From: Pseudomonas fragi
Lineage (GTDB): Bacteria; Pseudomonadota; Gammaproteobacteria; Pseudomonadales; Pseudomonadaceae
Assembly (NCBI RefSeq): GCF_025426255.1
Contig: NZ_CP104861.1
Coordinates: forward strand, 124,001 to 188,000
Direction of reading: 5' to 3'
Length of the DNA: 64,000 nucleotides
Part shown: one piece after another, positions 29,014 through 40,156 of the stretch
How the letters are laid out: each line of letters begins with the position of its first letter
Numbering within the stretch: the stretch's first letter is position 1
Program-made: the position numbers and the translations under genes
Notes under the pieces: model-generated
Seen by the model: only the letters and a program-made list of their open reading frames with translations
The model's database searches: none
Told to the model about the DNA's origin: nothing

Positions 29014-29793
29014 ATGCGGATCATCAGTGTGAACGTCAATGGTATTCAGACGGCAGTCGAGCGCGGTTTGCTCAGTTGGCTGCAAGCTCAGAATGCCGAC
29101 GTTATCTGCCTGCAGGACACCCGCGCCTCCGCCTTTGAACTGGACGATCCAGCCTACCAGCTCGATGGCTACTTTCTTTATGCCTGTGAAGCTGAAGTCC
29201 CTGCCCAAGGCGGTGTGGCTTTGTATTCGCGGTTGCAACCGAAAGCAGTCATCACCGGGCTTGGCTTCGAGACGGCCGATCGCTACGGGCGCTACCTGCA
29301 AGCCGATTTCGATAAGGTCAGCATCGCGACCTTGCTGCTCCCTTCGGGGCAGAATGGCGATGAAGACTTGAATCAAAAATTCAAGCTAATGGACGACTTT
29401 GCACGCTATCTGGATAAGCAGCGTCGCAAGCGTCGTGAGTACATCTACTGCGGCTCGCTGTATGTGGCGCAGCAGAAACTCGACATTAAAAACTGGCGTG
29501 ACAGCCAGCAATCGCCTGGTTTCCTGGCGCCTGAACGGGCCTGGATGGATGAGATTGTCGGCAACATGGGCTATGTCGATGCCCTGCGTGAAGTCAGCCG
29601 CGAAGGCGACCAGTACAGCTGGTGGCCGGACAACGAACAGGCCGAGATGCTGAATCTGGGCTGGCGTTTCGACTACCAGTTGCTGACACCGGGCTTGCGC
29701 CGCTTTGTACGAAGCGCTCGTTTGCCGCGTCAGCCACGCTTCTCGCAACATGCGCCATTGATCGTGGACTACGACTGGACACTGACAATCTAA
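29014..29793 (+). CDS. crc: Catabolite repression control protein Crc
   Basis: Exonuclease III/AP endonuclease-fold protein of 259 aa that works with Hfq to repress translation of catabolic genes in Pseudomonas. It begins MRIISVNVNGIQTAVERGLLSWL and ends with the SQHAPLIVDYDW segment. Pseudomonad Crc has lost nuclease activity and acts by stabilising Hfq on A-rich RNA sites. The pyrE-crc divergence is conserved across the genus. The polyamine, D-alanine and amine genes in this window are the sort of targets Crc usually controls. Confidence 0.96.
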   Translation: MRIISVNVNGIQTAVERGLLSWLQAQNADVICLQDTRASAFELDDPAYQLDGYFLYACEAEVPAQGGVALYSRLQPKAVITGLGFETADRYGRYLQADFDKVSIATLLLPSGQNGDEDLNQKFKLMDDFARYLDKQRRKRREYIYCGSLYVAQQKLDIKNWRDSQQSPGFLAPERAWMDEIVGNMGYVDALREVSREGDQYSWWPDNEQAEMLNLGWRFDYQLLTPGLRRFVRSARLPRQPRFSQHAPLIVDYDWTLTI

Positions 29794-29811
29794 GTGTTTT
29801 TTCGCCGTCAT

Positions 29812-29848
29812 AAAAAATGCCCGTATCGAAAGATACGGGCATTTTTTT
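29812..29848. terminator. Terminator after crc
   Basis: AAAAAATGCCCGTATC and GATACGGGCATTTTTTT pair around GAAA. It ends crc 20 bases after its stop and may also serve the leftward DUF4870 gene. Confidence 0.92.
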
Positions 29849-29902
29849 GGTCTAAACCTGTAGCCCCCACCGCCAGCGGCAGCGTCTACAGGCTCGGAAT
29901 TG

Positions 29903-30271
29903 TTACTTGAGCGGGCGCCAGGTGAAGGGGTAGCGGTAAACCACTCCGTCATTGGCCTTGACCCCGGCTATCACCACCAGCACCACTGCCCCGATCAGCA
30001 CCAGGCCGAGCAAGGCGAAGCCGACCAGCACGAACATCAGCACGTAGCAAATGGCCGAAGCAATTGCCACGGTGATCTGAAAGTTCATTGCTTCCTTGCC
30101 CTGGTCATCGATAAAGGGATCGCTCTCGCGCTTTACCTGCCACAGGATCAGCGGGCCGATCAGGCTGCCAAACGGAAACCACATCCCGAGGAACGCCGAA
30201 AAATGACAGAACATGGCCCATTTGCGAGCGTCTCGGCTCGGTTCTGGTTTTGAAAGGTCCAGCTCACTCAT
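29903..30271 (-). CDS. DUF4870 family small membrane protein
   Basis: Protein of 122 aa with three to four hydrophobic helices and the family pattern ARKWAMFCHFSAFLGMWFP near the start, then VKRESDPFIDDQGKEAMNFQI. Members are Tic20-like small inner-membrane proteins of unknown role. It has an ATG preceded by GGAGAACGCC. It lies 49 bases downstream of rph on the same strand. Confidence 0.86.
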   Translation of the reverse strand: MSELDLSKPEPSRDARKWAMFCHFSAFLGMWFPFGSLIGPLILWQVKRESDPFIDDQGKEAMNFQITVAIASAICYVLMFVLVGFALLGLVLIGAVVLVVIAGVKANDGVVYRYPFTWRPLK

Positions 30272-30320
30272 GGCGTTCTCCGGTAGGTCGTTTGAAGGCT
30301 TTGACAGTCAATCCGGCTAA

Positions 30321-31043
30321 TTAGTCGGCCAATGCAGCTTGTTGCAGGGCGAAAATTTCGTTCATGCCTTTTTGTGCCAATGCCAGCATGGCGTTCAGCT
30401 CTTCAGGCTGGAACGGTGCGCCTTCGGCAGTGCCCTGTACTTCGATGAAACCGCCTGAGCTGGTCATTACCACGTTCAGGTCGGTTTCGGCTGCCGAGTC
30501 TTCAGGGTAGTCCAGGTCAAGCACCGGTACGCCTTGGTACATGCCCACCGATACCGCTGCAATCATCTGCTTGATAGGGTCGCCGCCCTTGAGGCCGCCA
30601 CGCTTTTTGATGATTTTCAGAGCGTCTACCAGAGCAACCATGGCGCCGGTGATGGACGCGGTGCGGGTGCCGCCATCCGCCTGGATTACGTCGCAGTCGA
30701 CGTACAGGGTGATATCGCCCAGCTTGGACATGTCCAGCGCGGCGCGCAGGGAGCGACCGATCAGGCGCTGGATTTCCAGGGTGCGTCCGCCTTGCTTGCC
30801 GCGGCTGGCTTCACGCTGGTTACGGTCGCCGGTAGCGCGTGGCAGCATGCCGTATTCGGCAGTCAGCCAACCCTGGCCCTGACCTTTAAGGAAGCGTGGT
30901 ACGCCGTTCTCGACGCTGACGGTGCAGATGACTTTGGTGTCACCGAACTCGACCAGTACAGAACCCTCTGCGTGTTTGGTGTAGTTGCGGGTGATGCGGA
31001 TCGGGCGGAGCTGATCGGCAACGCGACCACTTGGACGTTTCAT
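30321..31043 (-). CDS. rph: Ribonuclease PH
   Basis: Phosphorolytic 3'-5' exoribonuclease of 240 aa that trims tRNA 3' ends. It starts [18 protein letters not shown] and contains the RNase PH core ([36 protein letters not shown]). It appears complete, unlike the frameshifted copy of some E. coli K-12 strains. Divergent from yicC, as in most gammaproteobacteria. Confidence 0.96.
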   Translation of the reverse strand: MKRPSGRVADQLRPIRITRNYTKHAEGSVLVEFGDTKVICTVSVENGVPRFLKGQGQGWLTAEYGMLPRATGDRNQREASRGKQGGRTLEIQRLIGRSLRAALDMSKLGDITLYVDCDVIQADGGTRTASITGAMVALVDALKIIKKRGGLKGGDPIKQMIAAVSVGMYQGVPVLDLDYPEDSAAETDLNVVMTSSGGFIEVQGTAEGAPFQPEELNAMLALAQKGMNEIFALQQAALAD

Positions 31044-31129
31044 GTGGGATACCTGTACGGGACGGAAAACTGCCGAGCATTATAAAGGCCGTAGACCAAC
31101 AGGGCACATTTTTAAAGCAATCCAATCCT

Positions 31130-31231
31130 GTAGCCGCTGCCGCAGGCTGCGATGGGTTGCGTAGCGACCCCGCTCTTCACATTTAAAGCGCAGGTCCTGC
31201 GGCCCTTATCGCAGCCTGCAGCAGCGGTTAC
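31130..31231. repeat. Type B palindromic intergenic repeat, copy 2
   Basis: Starts GTAGCCGCTGCCGCAGGCTGCGATGGG and ends CGCAGCCTGCAGCAGCGGTTAC. It occupies a third of the 301 bp rph-yicC gap (31044-31344); the rest should hold the two divergent promoters, with no further gene seen. Confidence 0.85.
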
Positions 31232-31344
31232 AGGTTTAAGTGCCTTTACGACAGACGCCATTTGGGGCCACCCACTGCACTGCGTTACAATCCTTCGCCT
31301 TAATTGCCGTCAGGCTTATTTCATCAGATCGCGAGGTACCGTCC

Positions 31345-32842
<1,498 letters not shown>

Positions 32843-32851
32843 ACAACTCTT

Positions 32852-32901
32852 CCCAAAACCCCTGTAAGGGCTTTACATTGGCGGTTACAGAGGTTTTTGG
32901 G
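32852..32901 (+). terminator. Hairpin after gmk
   Basis: CCCAAAACCCCTGTAA pairs with TTACAG-AGGTTTTTGGG around a ~17-base loop. There is no T run after the stem, so it is an uncertain terminator; it could also be an attenuator before rpoZ. Confidence 0.5.
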
Positions 32902-33010
32902 GCAGTGCCCGAAAAATCAGCGCTTCCCTATTGGCTGGTGATTTTTTAAACTGTTTAGTCCGCTTGCCCATCCGGGCAGCGCGCATATTGCATTTGCTAC
33001 GAGGAAGACC

Positions 33011-33274
33011 ATGGCCCGCGTAACCGTTGAAGACTGTCTAGAACACGTGGATAACCGCTTTGAGCTGGTCATGCTCTCTACCAAGCGTGCCCGTCAACTG
33101 GCCACCGGCGGTAAAGAGCCTTTGGTCGAGTGGGAAAATGACAAGCCTACTGTTGTTGCCTTGCGTGAAATCGCTGCAGGCCTGATGAGCTACGAGTTTA
33201 TCGCCAACGCTGAAATCGTCGAAGACGAACCGCTGTTCGCAGCGTTCGAGGACGAGTCCAACGAGGCGAACTAA
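33011..33274 (+). CDS. rpoZ: RNA polymerase omega subunit
   Basis: Small core subunit of 87 aa starting [30 protein letters not shown]. Omega helps assemble the beta' subunit and forms a ppGpp binding site on RNA polymerase. It precedes spoT, whose product makes and degrades ppGpp, in the conserved rpoZ-spoT operon. Confidence 0.97.
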   Translation: MARVTVEDCLEHVDNRFELVMLSTKRARQLATGGKEPLVEWENDKPTVVALREIAAGLMSYEFIANAEIVEDEPLFAAFEDESNEAN

Positions 33275-33334
33275 GCCTATGCCCGGTCGACGTAGCACGG
33301 CGAAGGGTAAAAAGTTTTGGCAGGAGGTTTCCTC

Positions 33335-35440
33335 ATGCCGAGCATAGACGCCCTCGCCGATCGCTTGTCGGCGTACCTCGGCCCGGACCAGGTCAATCTG
33401 GTCCGCCGGGCGTACTTCTACGCAGAACAAGCCCACGACGGCCAACGCCGACGTAGCGGCGAGCCTTATGTCACGCATCCGCTGGCAGTGGCAAACATCC
33501 TTGCCGATATGCATATGGACCATCAGAGCCTGATGGCGGCCATGCTGCATGACGTCATTGAAGACACCGGTATTGCCAAGGAAGCGCTGGTCGCGCAGTT
33601 CGGCGAAACCGTGGCCGATCTGGTCGATGGAGTCAGCAAGCTGACTCAGATGAACTTCGAAACCAAGGCCGAAGCCCAAGCTGAAAACTTCCAGAAGATG
33701 GCCATGGCCATGGCACGCGATATCCGCGTGATCCTGGTGAAGCTGGCTGACCGTCTGCACAACATGCGTACCCTCGAAGTGCTGTCCGGCGAAAAACGCC
33801 GACGGATTGCCAAGGAAACCCTGGAAATCTATGCACCCATTGCCAATCGGCTGGGTATGCACAGCATTCGTATCGAATTCGAAGACCTCGGTTTCAAGGC
33901 GATGTACCCGATGCGCTCCGCGCGCATTTATCAGGCGGTCAAACGCGCCCGGGGCAATCGCAAGGAAATCGTCAACAAAATTGAAGAATCGCTAAGTCAC
34001 TGTCTGGCCATCGACGGCATTCAGGGCGAAGTCAGCGGTCGTCAAAAGCATATCTATGGCATCTATAAAAAGATGCGCGGCAAGCGTCGGGCCTTCAACG
34101 AGATCATGGACGTTTACGCGTTCCGGATCATCGTCGACAAGGTCGACACCTGTTACCGCGTGCTGGGTGCTGTACATAATTTGTACAAACCCCTGCCGGG
34201 GCGTTTCAAGGACTACATCGCCATTCCCAAAGCCAACGGCTATCAGTCGTTGCATACCACGCTGTTTGGCATGCATGGCGTACCGATCGAAATTCAGATC
34301 CGTACCCGTGAAATGGAAGAAATGGCCAACAACGGTATCGCCGCTCACTGGCTCTACAAATCCAGTGGTGACGAGCAGCACACGGGCACTCACGCCCGGG
34401 CGCGGCAATGGGTCAAGGGCGTGCTGGAAATGCAGCAGCGCGCAGGCAACTCCCTCGAATTTATCGAAAGCGTGAAGATCGACCTGTTCCCGGACGAGGT
34501 TTATGTGTTCACGCCCAAAGGCCGGATCATGGAGCTGCCAAAAGGCTCCACGGCGGTCGACTTCGCTTACGCGGTGCACACCGACGTCGGCAACAGCTGC
34601 ATTGCGTGCCGGATCAATCGCCGTCTCGCGCCGTTGTCCGAACCACTGCAAAGTGGCTCCACGGTCGAGATCGTCAGCGCTCCCGGTGCCCGCCCCAATC
34701 CGGCATGGCTCAACTTTGTGGTTACCGGCAAGGCGCGTACGCACATTCGGCATGCGCTCAAGCTGCAGCGCCGTTCCGAGTCGGTCAATCTGGGCGAACG
34801 CCTGCTGAACAAGGTACTGAACGGTTTCAACAGCGCGCTGGAGAAAATCCCGGCCGAGCGTATTCAGGCGATGCTGCAGGAATACCGCCTGGAACAGATC
34901 GAAGACCTGCTCGAAGACATCGGTCTTGGCAATCGCATGGCCTATGTGGTTGCGCGCCGCTTGCTGGGCGAAGGCGAGGCGTTGCCGAGCCCGGAAGGTC
35001 CGCTGGCGATTCGCGGTACCGAAGGTTTGGTGCTCAGCTACGCGAAATGCTGTACGCCGATTCCGGGTGACCCGATTGTCGGCCACCTGTCTGCGGGTAA
35101 AGGCATGGTTGTGCACCTGGACAACTGCCGCAATATCAGTGAAATCCGCCACAACCCCGAAAAATGCATCCAGCTTTCGTGGGCCAAGGACGTTACCGGC
35201 GAATTCAACGTCGAGTTGCGCGTCGAGCTGGAGCACCAGCGCGGCCTGATTGCGCTGCTGGCCAGCAGCGTCAACGCCGCCGACGGCAACATCGAAAAGA
35301 TCAGCATGGACGAACGCGATGGTCGCATCAGCGTGGTCCAACTGGTAGTCAGTGTGCACGACCGCGTGCACCTGGCTCGCGTGATCAAAAAACTGCGCGC
35401 CCTTACCGGGGTTATCCGCATCACTCGTATGCGTGCGTAG
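33335..35440 (+). CDS. spoT: Bifunctional (p)ppGpp synthetase/hydrolase SpoT
   Basis: RelA/SpoT homologue of 701 aa. The hydrolase HD domain (~20-170) is intact with HDVIEDTG, the synthetase domain (~230-345) follows, then a TGS domain (VYVFTPKGRIMELPKGSTAVDFAYAVHT), a zinc-finger/helical region (CCTPIPGD) and a C-terminal ACT domain. It degrades ppGpp and makes it under nutrient stress. The ATG at 33335 is six bases after AGGAGGTT. It shares an operon with rpoZ and ridA. Confidence 0.96.
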   Translation: MPSIDALADRLSAYLGPDQVNLVRRAYFYAEQAHDGQRRRSGEPYVTHPLAVANILADMHMDHQSLMAAMLHDVIEDTGIAKEALVAQFGETVADLVDGVSKLTQMNFETKAEAQAENFQKMAMAMARDIRVILVKLADRLHNMRTLEVLSGEKRRRIAKETLEIYAPIANRLGMHSIRIEFEDLGFKAMYPMRSARIYQAVKRARGNRKEIVNKIEESLSHCLAIDGIQGEVSGRQKHIYGIYKKMRGKRRAFNEIMDVYAFRIIVDKVDTCYRVLGAVHNLYKPLPGRFKDYIAIPKANGYQSLHTTLFGMHGVPIEIQIRTREMEEMANNGIAAHWLYKSSGDEQHTGTHARARQWVKGVLEMQQRAGNSLEFIESVKIDLFPDEVYVFTPKGRIMELPKGSTAVDFAYAVHTDVGNSCIACRINRRLAPLSEPLQSGSTVEIVSAPGARPNPAWLNFVVTGKARTHIRHALKLQRRSESVNLGERLLNKVLNGFNSALEKIPAERIQAMLQEYRLEQIEDLLEDIGLGNRMAYVVARRLLGEGEALPSPEGPLAIRGTEGLVLSYAKCCTPIPGDPIVGHLSAGKGMVVHLDNCRNISEIRHNPEKCIQLSWAKDVTGEFNVELRVELEHQRGLIALLASSVNAADGNIEKISMDERDGRISVVQLVVSVHDRVHLARVIKKLRALTGVIRITRMRA

Positions 35441-35464
35441 CCATCTAATTACAAGGAGTCACCC

Positions 35465-35845
35465 ATGTCCAAGACTGTTATCACCAGCGACAAGGCACCT
35501 GCTGCAATCGGTACTTATTCTCAGGCGATCAAAGCTGGCAATACTGTCTACATGTCCGGTCAAATCCCGCTGGACCCAAAAACCATGGAGCTGGTTGAAG
35601 GCTTTGAAGCACAGACCATCCAGGTTTTCGAAAACTTGAAGTCGGTGGCTGAAGCTGCTGGTGGTTCGTTCAAGGACATCGTCAAGCTGAACATCTTCCT
35701 GACGGACCTGAGCCACTTCGCCAAGGTCAACGAAATCATGGGTAAATACTTCGAACAGCCTTACCCGGCCCGCGCCGCCATTGGCGTTGCAGCCCTGCCA
35801 AAGGGTTCGCAGGTTGAGATGGACGCTATTCTGGTACTTGAGTAA
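35465..35845 (+). CDS. ridA: 2-iminobutanoate/2-iminopropanoate deaminase RidA
   Basis: RidA enzyme of 126 aa that hydrolyses reactive imines formed by PLP enzymes such as threonine dehydratase. It starts [22 protein letters not shown], and the active-site arginine is in [15 protein letters not shown]. It lies 24 bases after spoT with AAGGAG before the ATG. This is the housekeeping copy; the dad-locus paralogue at 9832 is quite different in sequence. Confidence 0.95.
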   Translation: MSKTVITSDKAPAAIGTYSQAIKAGNTVYMSGQIPLDPKTMELVEGFEAQTIQVFENLKSVAEAAGGSFKDIVKLNIFLTDLSHFAKVNEIMGKYFEQPYPARAAIGVAALPKGSQVEMDAILVLE

Positions 35846-35912
35846 CACCCTCGGCGCAGCCTCTTCATGCTGCGCCAACCCTCGCTCTTCCTTGTTTCAA
35901 AAGGATCCCACC

Positions 35913-36653
35913 ATGCGCAAAGCGCTCGTGTTGTCACTACTCGCCGTTGTTTTGGGTGGTTGTGCCAGCAAACCCGCTCACCGCGACATCAGTGGTGTCT
36001 GGATCAACCAGGCTGCAATCGACGCAGCTGCCCATGGCGGTAATTTGCGTGAAGCCCTGCTGGCTTATGGGCCAAACCTTGAGTGGGATATCGACGCCAA
36101 AAACGCTACGGCCAATTACACCAACGGCTTTGAGTCGGTTGAAGGCAAGTTGATACCTGAAGACGATGGTACGTGGCAGGTCAGCTTTTATGGGAGCAGC
36201 TCCACGGGCCTGAGCCTGGAAGGTGAAGAGTTGATCCAGGGCGAGACTGATGCCGAGCCGCGCCAACCTTTCGTTCGTCCACGGATCACTGCTGCAAGCG
36301 ACGCACCGCTGGGTGCAAGCTTTGAAACAGCACTCAATTCTGCCTATTTGGGCGGCCAGTGGCGTGTGACCAGCGGCATGGGCAAGGGTAATCAGGTGAC
36401 CTTTTTAGCCGACGGCCAAGTCAACGGCTTGCCCAACACCCAGAATTACGTACTGTGCCTGGCGGGTGACTGCGCTTCGATGAGTGGCGAACACGACAGC
36501 CTCTGGTTGCAACAAGGTGAGATTGGCGCAGCGCACATTTTTGTCCGCAATGGCCCTAGGCTTGAAATCTTCCAGGCGCTGGATTCCGCCGAGCCCGATG
36601 ATATGCCTCAGTTTTACCCAGGCAAGCTCGAGTGGTCCCTGGAAAAGCTGTAG
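35913..36653 (+). CDS. Predicted lipoprotein of unknown function
   Basis: Protein of 246 aa with a lipoprotein signal (MRKALVLSLLAVVLGGCAS; cysteine at ~17). The mature part has alternating hydrophobic and polar strands suggesting a beta-rich periplasmic domain (LIPEDDGTWQVSFYG, GQWRVTSGMGKGNQVTFLADGQ). No known domain was recognised. The ATG at 35913 is eight bases after AAGGAT; the longer frame overlaps ridA. Its location after spoT-ridA suggests co-transcription in part. Confidence 0.8.
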   Translation: MRKALVLSLLAVVLGGCASKPAHRDISGVWINQAAIDAAAHGGNLREALLAYGPNLEWDIDAKNATANYTNGFESVEGKLIPEDDGTWQVSFYGSSSTGLSLEGEELIQGETDAEPRQPFVRPRITAASDAPLGASFETALNSAYLGGQWRVTSGMGKGNQVTFLADGQVNGLPNTQNYVLCLAGDCASMSGEHDSLWLQQGEIGAAHIFVRNGPRLEIFQALDSAEPDDMPQFYPGKLEWSLEKL

Positions 36654-36676
36654 TTGATCGCCAAAAACCGCGCTAT

Positions 36677-36776
36677 GTAGCCGCTGCCACAGGCTGCGAT
36701 GGGTTGCGTGGCGCCCCCGGTTTTTACTGAAATCGAAGGTCCTTCGGCCCTTGTCGCAGCCTTCGGCAGCGGCTAC
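36677..36776. repeat. Type B palindromic intergenic repeat, copy 3
   Basis: Begins GTAGCCGCTGCCACAGGCTGCGATGGG and ends GCAGCCTTCGGCAGCGGCTAC, lying between two convergent genes. Confidence 0.85.
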
Positions 36777-36791
36777 AGGTTTCGCGTCAAC

Positions 36792-37649
36792 CTACGCCTT
36801 CCCATCCAAAATTTGGGCATAGCCCTCGCGATAACTCGAGTAGCGCGGCTCCCAGCCCAGCGCCTTGGCGCGGGTATTGCTGCAGCGCTTGCTGCCCGCC
36901 CGGCGCGTACTGGTTTCGGCGGCCCATTCGGTAATACCCAAACGCTCGCGCAACCAACCCACGACCTCAGCCAGAGGCACCGGCGCGTTATCAACGCCTA
37001 TATAGCAATCATCCAGCGCTTTGCCCTCGCGGTCTGCCTCAAGCAAAAAAGCTAAAAACCCGCCAGCATCATCGGCATGAATCCGGTTGCCATACATCGG
37101 TGGGTCAACGGCCACTCGATAACCTTTGCGCACCTGCCCCAGCATCCACTCGCGGCCCGGCCCGTAGATCCCGGTCAGACGCACCACACTGGCCGCAAGG
37201 CCGCTGTTGAGTGCCACCTGCTCGGCATCGAGCATGATCCGGCCCGAATAGTTCGACGCTTGGGCAGGGGATGTCTCGTCAATCCACTCCCCATCCTTCT
37301 GGGCAAAAACGCTGCTGCTGGACACAAACAACAGGCGCTTTGGCCGCTGACCGTTTTGCTCAAGCCAGTTCAGCGTGTTTTTCAGCCCTTGGACATACGC
37401 TGCCTGATAACCCGCTTCGTCATGCTCGGTCGCTGCCGCGCTGTACACCACATAGTCGATCTGACCCGTTGGCCATTGCTGCGGGCAGTGCTCGCTGAAC
37501 AAGTCGCCCTCTACCCCGATGACGCCTGCAGGCAACCGGTCGATGGAGCGCCGCAGGCCATGCACTTGCCAGTTTTTATCGAGCAACTGAACAGCCAGGC
37601 GGCTCCCGATATCGCCGCATCCGACGATCAAAACAGAGACTTGGGACAT
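36792..37649 (-). CDS. NAD(P)-dependent epimerase/SDR family protein (YeeZ-like)
   Basis: Extended short-chain dehydrogenase fold of 285 aa. The Rossmann motif VGCGDIGSRLA is at ~10-20, and SSSSVFAQKDG leads to a substrate region with YSGRIMLDAEQ in place of a classical YxxxK, so catalysis is uncertain. E. coli YeeZ is the nearest well-known relative; its function is unknown. It is divergent from exbB with a ~190 bp gap. Confidence 0.82.
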   Translation of the reverse strand: MSQVSVLIVGCGDIGSRLAVQLLDKNWQVHGLRRSIDRLPAGVIGVEGDLFSEHCPQQWPTGQIDYVVYSAAATEHDEAGYQAAYVQGLKNTLNWLEQNGQRPKRLLFVSSSSVFAQKDGEWIDETSPAQASNYSGRIMLDAEQVALNSGLAASVVRLTGIYGPGREWMLGQVRKGYRVAVDPPMYGNRIHADDAGGFLAFLLEADREGKALDDCYIGVDNAPVPLAEVVGWLRERLGITEWAAETSTRRAGSKRCSNTRAKALGWEPRYSSYREGYAQILDGKA

Positions 37650-37838
37650 CGCAGAATTCCTAATGAAAAGTTACAAAGTGACGTAAATGGACACGACCAA
37701 AGTCGTGACTTTCGAAAAAAACAGATGCTATTGCTTTTGTTAACAAGAATTACTTGCAATAATAACCCATCATTTTGCCCTTGGTCTTACACCGCGTTGT
37801 AGGGCATTACCTCATTACTTTTCTCAGGTCCGGCTAGC

Positions 37839-38819
37839 ATGACACGCAATCATCCCACCGCTTCGCCAACCCAGCCTTTGAGCCCAACACGCGTCTGGCG
37901 TGGGGTTGTGGCACTGATGTTCAGCTTGATGCTGGCACCTGTCGCGGCATTTGCCGACGAACCTGCCACCCCAGCCGTGCATGCTGCCACTGAAGCTGCT
38001 GCTCCGGCACCTGTTGCAACACCAGGTGCGACTGATCCTACACTGGTTGAAGGTGCAGTTGCCCCTGCCGATGACGCACCGCAAATCAGTGCCGAAGACG
38101 ACAACAGCTTGGGCATGGCCCATGACCTGTCGCCTTGGGGCATGTACAAAAACGCGGACATCATCGTCAAGATCGTGATGATCGGCTTGGCTATCGCTTC
38201 GATCATTACTTGGACGATCTGGATTGCCAAAGGCTTTGAAGTCCTGGGCGCCAAGCGTCGTCTGCGCGTTGAAATCGCCAACCTGAAAAAAGCCCGTACC
38301 CTTAAGGAAGCCAGCGAATCTGCGGCCAAAGAAGGTACCCTGGCCCATTTGTTGGTCCAGGACGCGCTCGAAGAAATGCGTCTGTCGGCCAATAGCCGCG
38401 AAAAAGAAGGCATCAAGGAGCGTGTGAGCTTCCGTCTTGAGCGTCTGGTGGCGGCTTGCGGTCGCAACATGAGCAGCGGCACGGGCGTGCTCGCCACCAT
38501 CGGTTCCACTGCGCCGTTCGTCGGCCTGTTCGGTACCGTGTGGGGCATCATGAACAGCTTTATCGGTATCGCCAAAACTCAAACCACCAACCTGGCCGTT
38601 GTTGCACCGGGTATTGCCGAAGCCCTGCTGGCCACGGCACTGGGTCTGGTTGCAGCGATCCCTGCGGTAGTGATTTACAACGTCTTCGCCCGCTCCATCA
38701 CCGGTTACAAGGCTCAGGTGGCTGATGCGTCTGCTGAAGTGTTGCTGTTGGTTAGCCGTGACCTCGATCACTTGCCGCCCGAGCGTAGCTCGCAACCGCA
38801 CATGGTGAAAGTGGGGTAA
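37839..38819 (+). CDS. exbB: TonB-system energizing protein ExbB
   Basis: Inner-membrane proton-channel subunit of 326 aa. A signal-like N-terminus (~20-40, VAAFADE) and an alanine/proline-rich periplasmic stretch (~40-95) precede three membrane helices; the core GTVWGIMNSFIGIAKTQTTNLAVVAPGIAEALLATALGLVAAIPAVV is clear. The long N-terminus is typical of pseudomonad ExbB. It forms the exbB-exbD-tonB operon that powers outer-membrane siderophore and vitamin uptake. Confidence 0.94.
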   Translation: MTRNHPTASPTQPLSPTRVWRGVVALMFSLMLAPVAAFADEPATPAVHAATEAAAPAPVATPGATDPTLVEGAVAPADDAPQISAEDDNSLGMAHDLSPWGMYKNADIIVKIVMIGLAIASIITWTIWIAKGFEVLGAKRRLRVEIANLKKARTLKEASESAAKEGTLAHLLVQDALEEMRLSANSREKEGIKERVSFRLERLVAACGRNMSSGTGVLATIGSTAPFVGLFGTVWGIMNSFIGIAKTQTTNLAVVAPGIAEALLATALGLVAAIPAVVIYNVFARSITGYKAQVADASAEVLLLVSRDLDHLPPERSSQPHMVKVG

Positions 38820-38825
38820 TCGGCC

Positions 38826-39251
38826 ATGGGCCTGCATTTAAAAGAAGGCGATGACGATCTCGCCGAGAACCATGAAATCAACGTCACCCCCTTTATTGAC
38901 GTGATGCTGGTACTGCTGATCATCTTCATGGTGGCAGCACCGCTGGCCACTGTAGATATCAAGGTTGACCTGCCAGCGTCGAGTGCCAAACCGGCACCTC
39001 GTCCCGAGAAACCGGTATTTCTCAGTGTCAAAGCTGACCAGCGCCTGTATCTGGGTGAAGAGCCGGTTACGGTTCAAGCCCTGGGCCCGACCCTGGATGC
39101 CAGGACCCACAACAACAAAGACACGACGATCTTCTTCCAGGCTGACAAAGGCGTGGACTACGGTGACCTGATGAGCGTGATGGATGCTTTGCGCGCAGCC
39201 GGTTACTTGAAGGTGGGTCTGGTCGGACTTGAGACGGCAGCCAAGAAATGA
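38826..39251 (+). CDS. exbD: TonB-system energizing protein ExbD
   Basis: Protein of 141 aa with one N-terminal membrane helix and a periplasmic domain. The essential aspartate is in NVTPFIDVMLVLLIIFMV (about residue 26). It works with ExbB to pass proton motive force to TonB. Six bases separate it from exbB, and its stop overlaps the tonB start (ATGA). Confidence 0.95.
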   Translation: MGLHLKEGDDDLAENHEINVTPFIDVMLVLLIIFMVAAPLATVDIKVDLPASSAKPAPRPEKPVFLSVKADQRLYLGEEPVTVQALGPTLDARTHNNKDTTIFFQADKGVDYGDLMSVMDALRAAGYLKVGLVGLETAAKK

Positions 39252-39994
39252 CCATAGCGCGCCAAAAGATGACGCGTTACGCAACCAGCCTGGCCGTGGT
39301 ATTGGGTGTCCATGCAGTGGCAGTGATTCTTGCCCTGCAATGGTCCAGCCCGCGCGCGATCGAACTTCCGCCACAGGCGATGATGGTTGATCTGGCACCA
39401 CTGCCCGCACCGCCTCCACCTGCGCCGCCTAAAGTGGTGACACCACCACAACCCCCGGCGCCAGTGGAAGAGTTGCCGATACCCAAGCTGGCCGAAGCGC
39501 CTAAACCGAAGATTTCTGTACCCAAGCCGGTCAAACCCAAGCAAAAGCCTCAACCGCCCAAGCCTGTGGAGAAACAGGAACCGGTCAAAGAGAAGCCTTC
39601 AGAAGAGAAACCCAGCGACGCGACGCCGACCAAGAACACCAGCGAGAAGTCCGCCGCACCGGCCCCAGGGCCATCGGCTCAACAACTGGCGGCCAAAGCC
39701 AGTTGGGAAGGTACTTTGCTGAACCACTTGGGCAAGTACAAAAAGTACCCGCCTGCTGCGCAATCTCGTGGCAAGGAAGGCCTGAACCGTCTGCGCTTCG
39801 TGGTGGATGCTGAAGGCAAGGTGCTGTCCTACGAGTTGGTAGGGCGCTCCGGCAATGCTGATCTGGACCGGGCCACCCTGGAAATGATTCGCCGGGCACA
39901 ACCATTGCCCAAGCCGCCGCCCGAGATGCTGACCAATGGCAGCATCGAGATCGTGGCACCGTTCGTTTATTCCATCGATAAACGTCGGCGATAA
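39248..39994 (+). CDS. tonB: TonB energy transducer
   Basis: Protein of 248 aa: N-terminal membrane anchor (~12-32), long proline/lysine-rich spacer with PAPPPPAPPK and KPKQKPQPPKP repeats, and a C-terminal TonB domain (~150-245, YPPAAQSRGKEGLNRLRFVVDAEGKV) ending NGSIEIVAPFVYSI. It contacts the TonB boxes of outer-membrane receptors. It overlaps exbD by four bases. A terminator follows five bases after the stop. Confidence 0.94.
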   Translation: MTIARQKMTRYATSLAVVLGVHAVAVILALQWSSPRAIELPPQAMMVDLAPLPAPPPPAPPKVVTPPQPPAPVEELPIPKLAEAPKPKISVPKPVKPKQKPQPPKPVEKQEPVKEKPSEEKPSDATPTKNTSEKSAAPAPGPSAQQLAAKASWEGTLLNHLGKYKKYPPAAQSRGKEGLNRLRFVVDAEGKVLSYELVGRSGNADLDRATLEMIRRAQPLPKPPPEMLTNGSIEIVAPFVYSIDKRRR

Positions 39995-39998
39995 CATC

Positions 39999-40026
39999 AT
40001 AAAGGGCACCTCAGGGTGCCCTTTAT
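39999..40026. terminator. Terminator after tonB
   Basis: ATAAAGGGCACC and GGTGCCCTTTAT form a perfect 12 bp stem around TCAG. It separates the exbB-exbD-tonB operon from oxyR. Confidence 0.85.
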
Positions 40027-40156
40027 GCATCTGCGGTATGGATAAAAAACCAGTCATTCAATGATTGGCTACTGTAGCTCTGAGGGTAATGTCTGATAAC
40101 GTGCGTCTATCGATTGCAGCCGCTATGCTTGGCCCGCAACCACAGGGACGCCCGCT

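Noticed and set aside
33992..35371. 459-codon minus strand frame opposite spoT
   Set aside because: Antisense shadow; spoT is fully conserved on the + strand.
37725..37795. Fur box upstream of exbB
   Set aside because: The gap is AT-rich, with scattered ATAAT words, but no 19-mer close enough to the Fur consensus was found.
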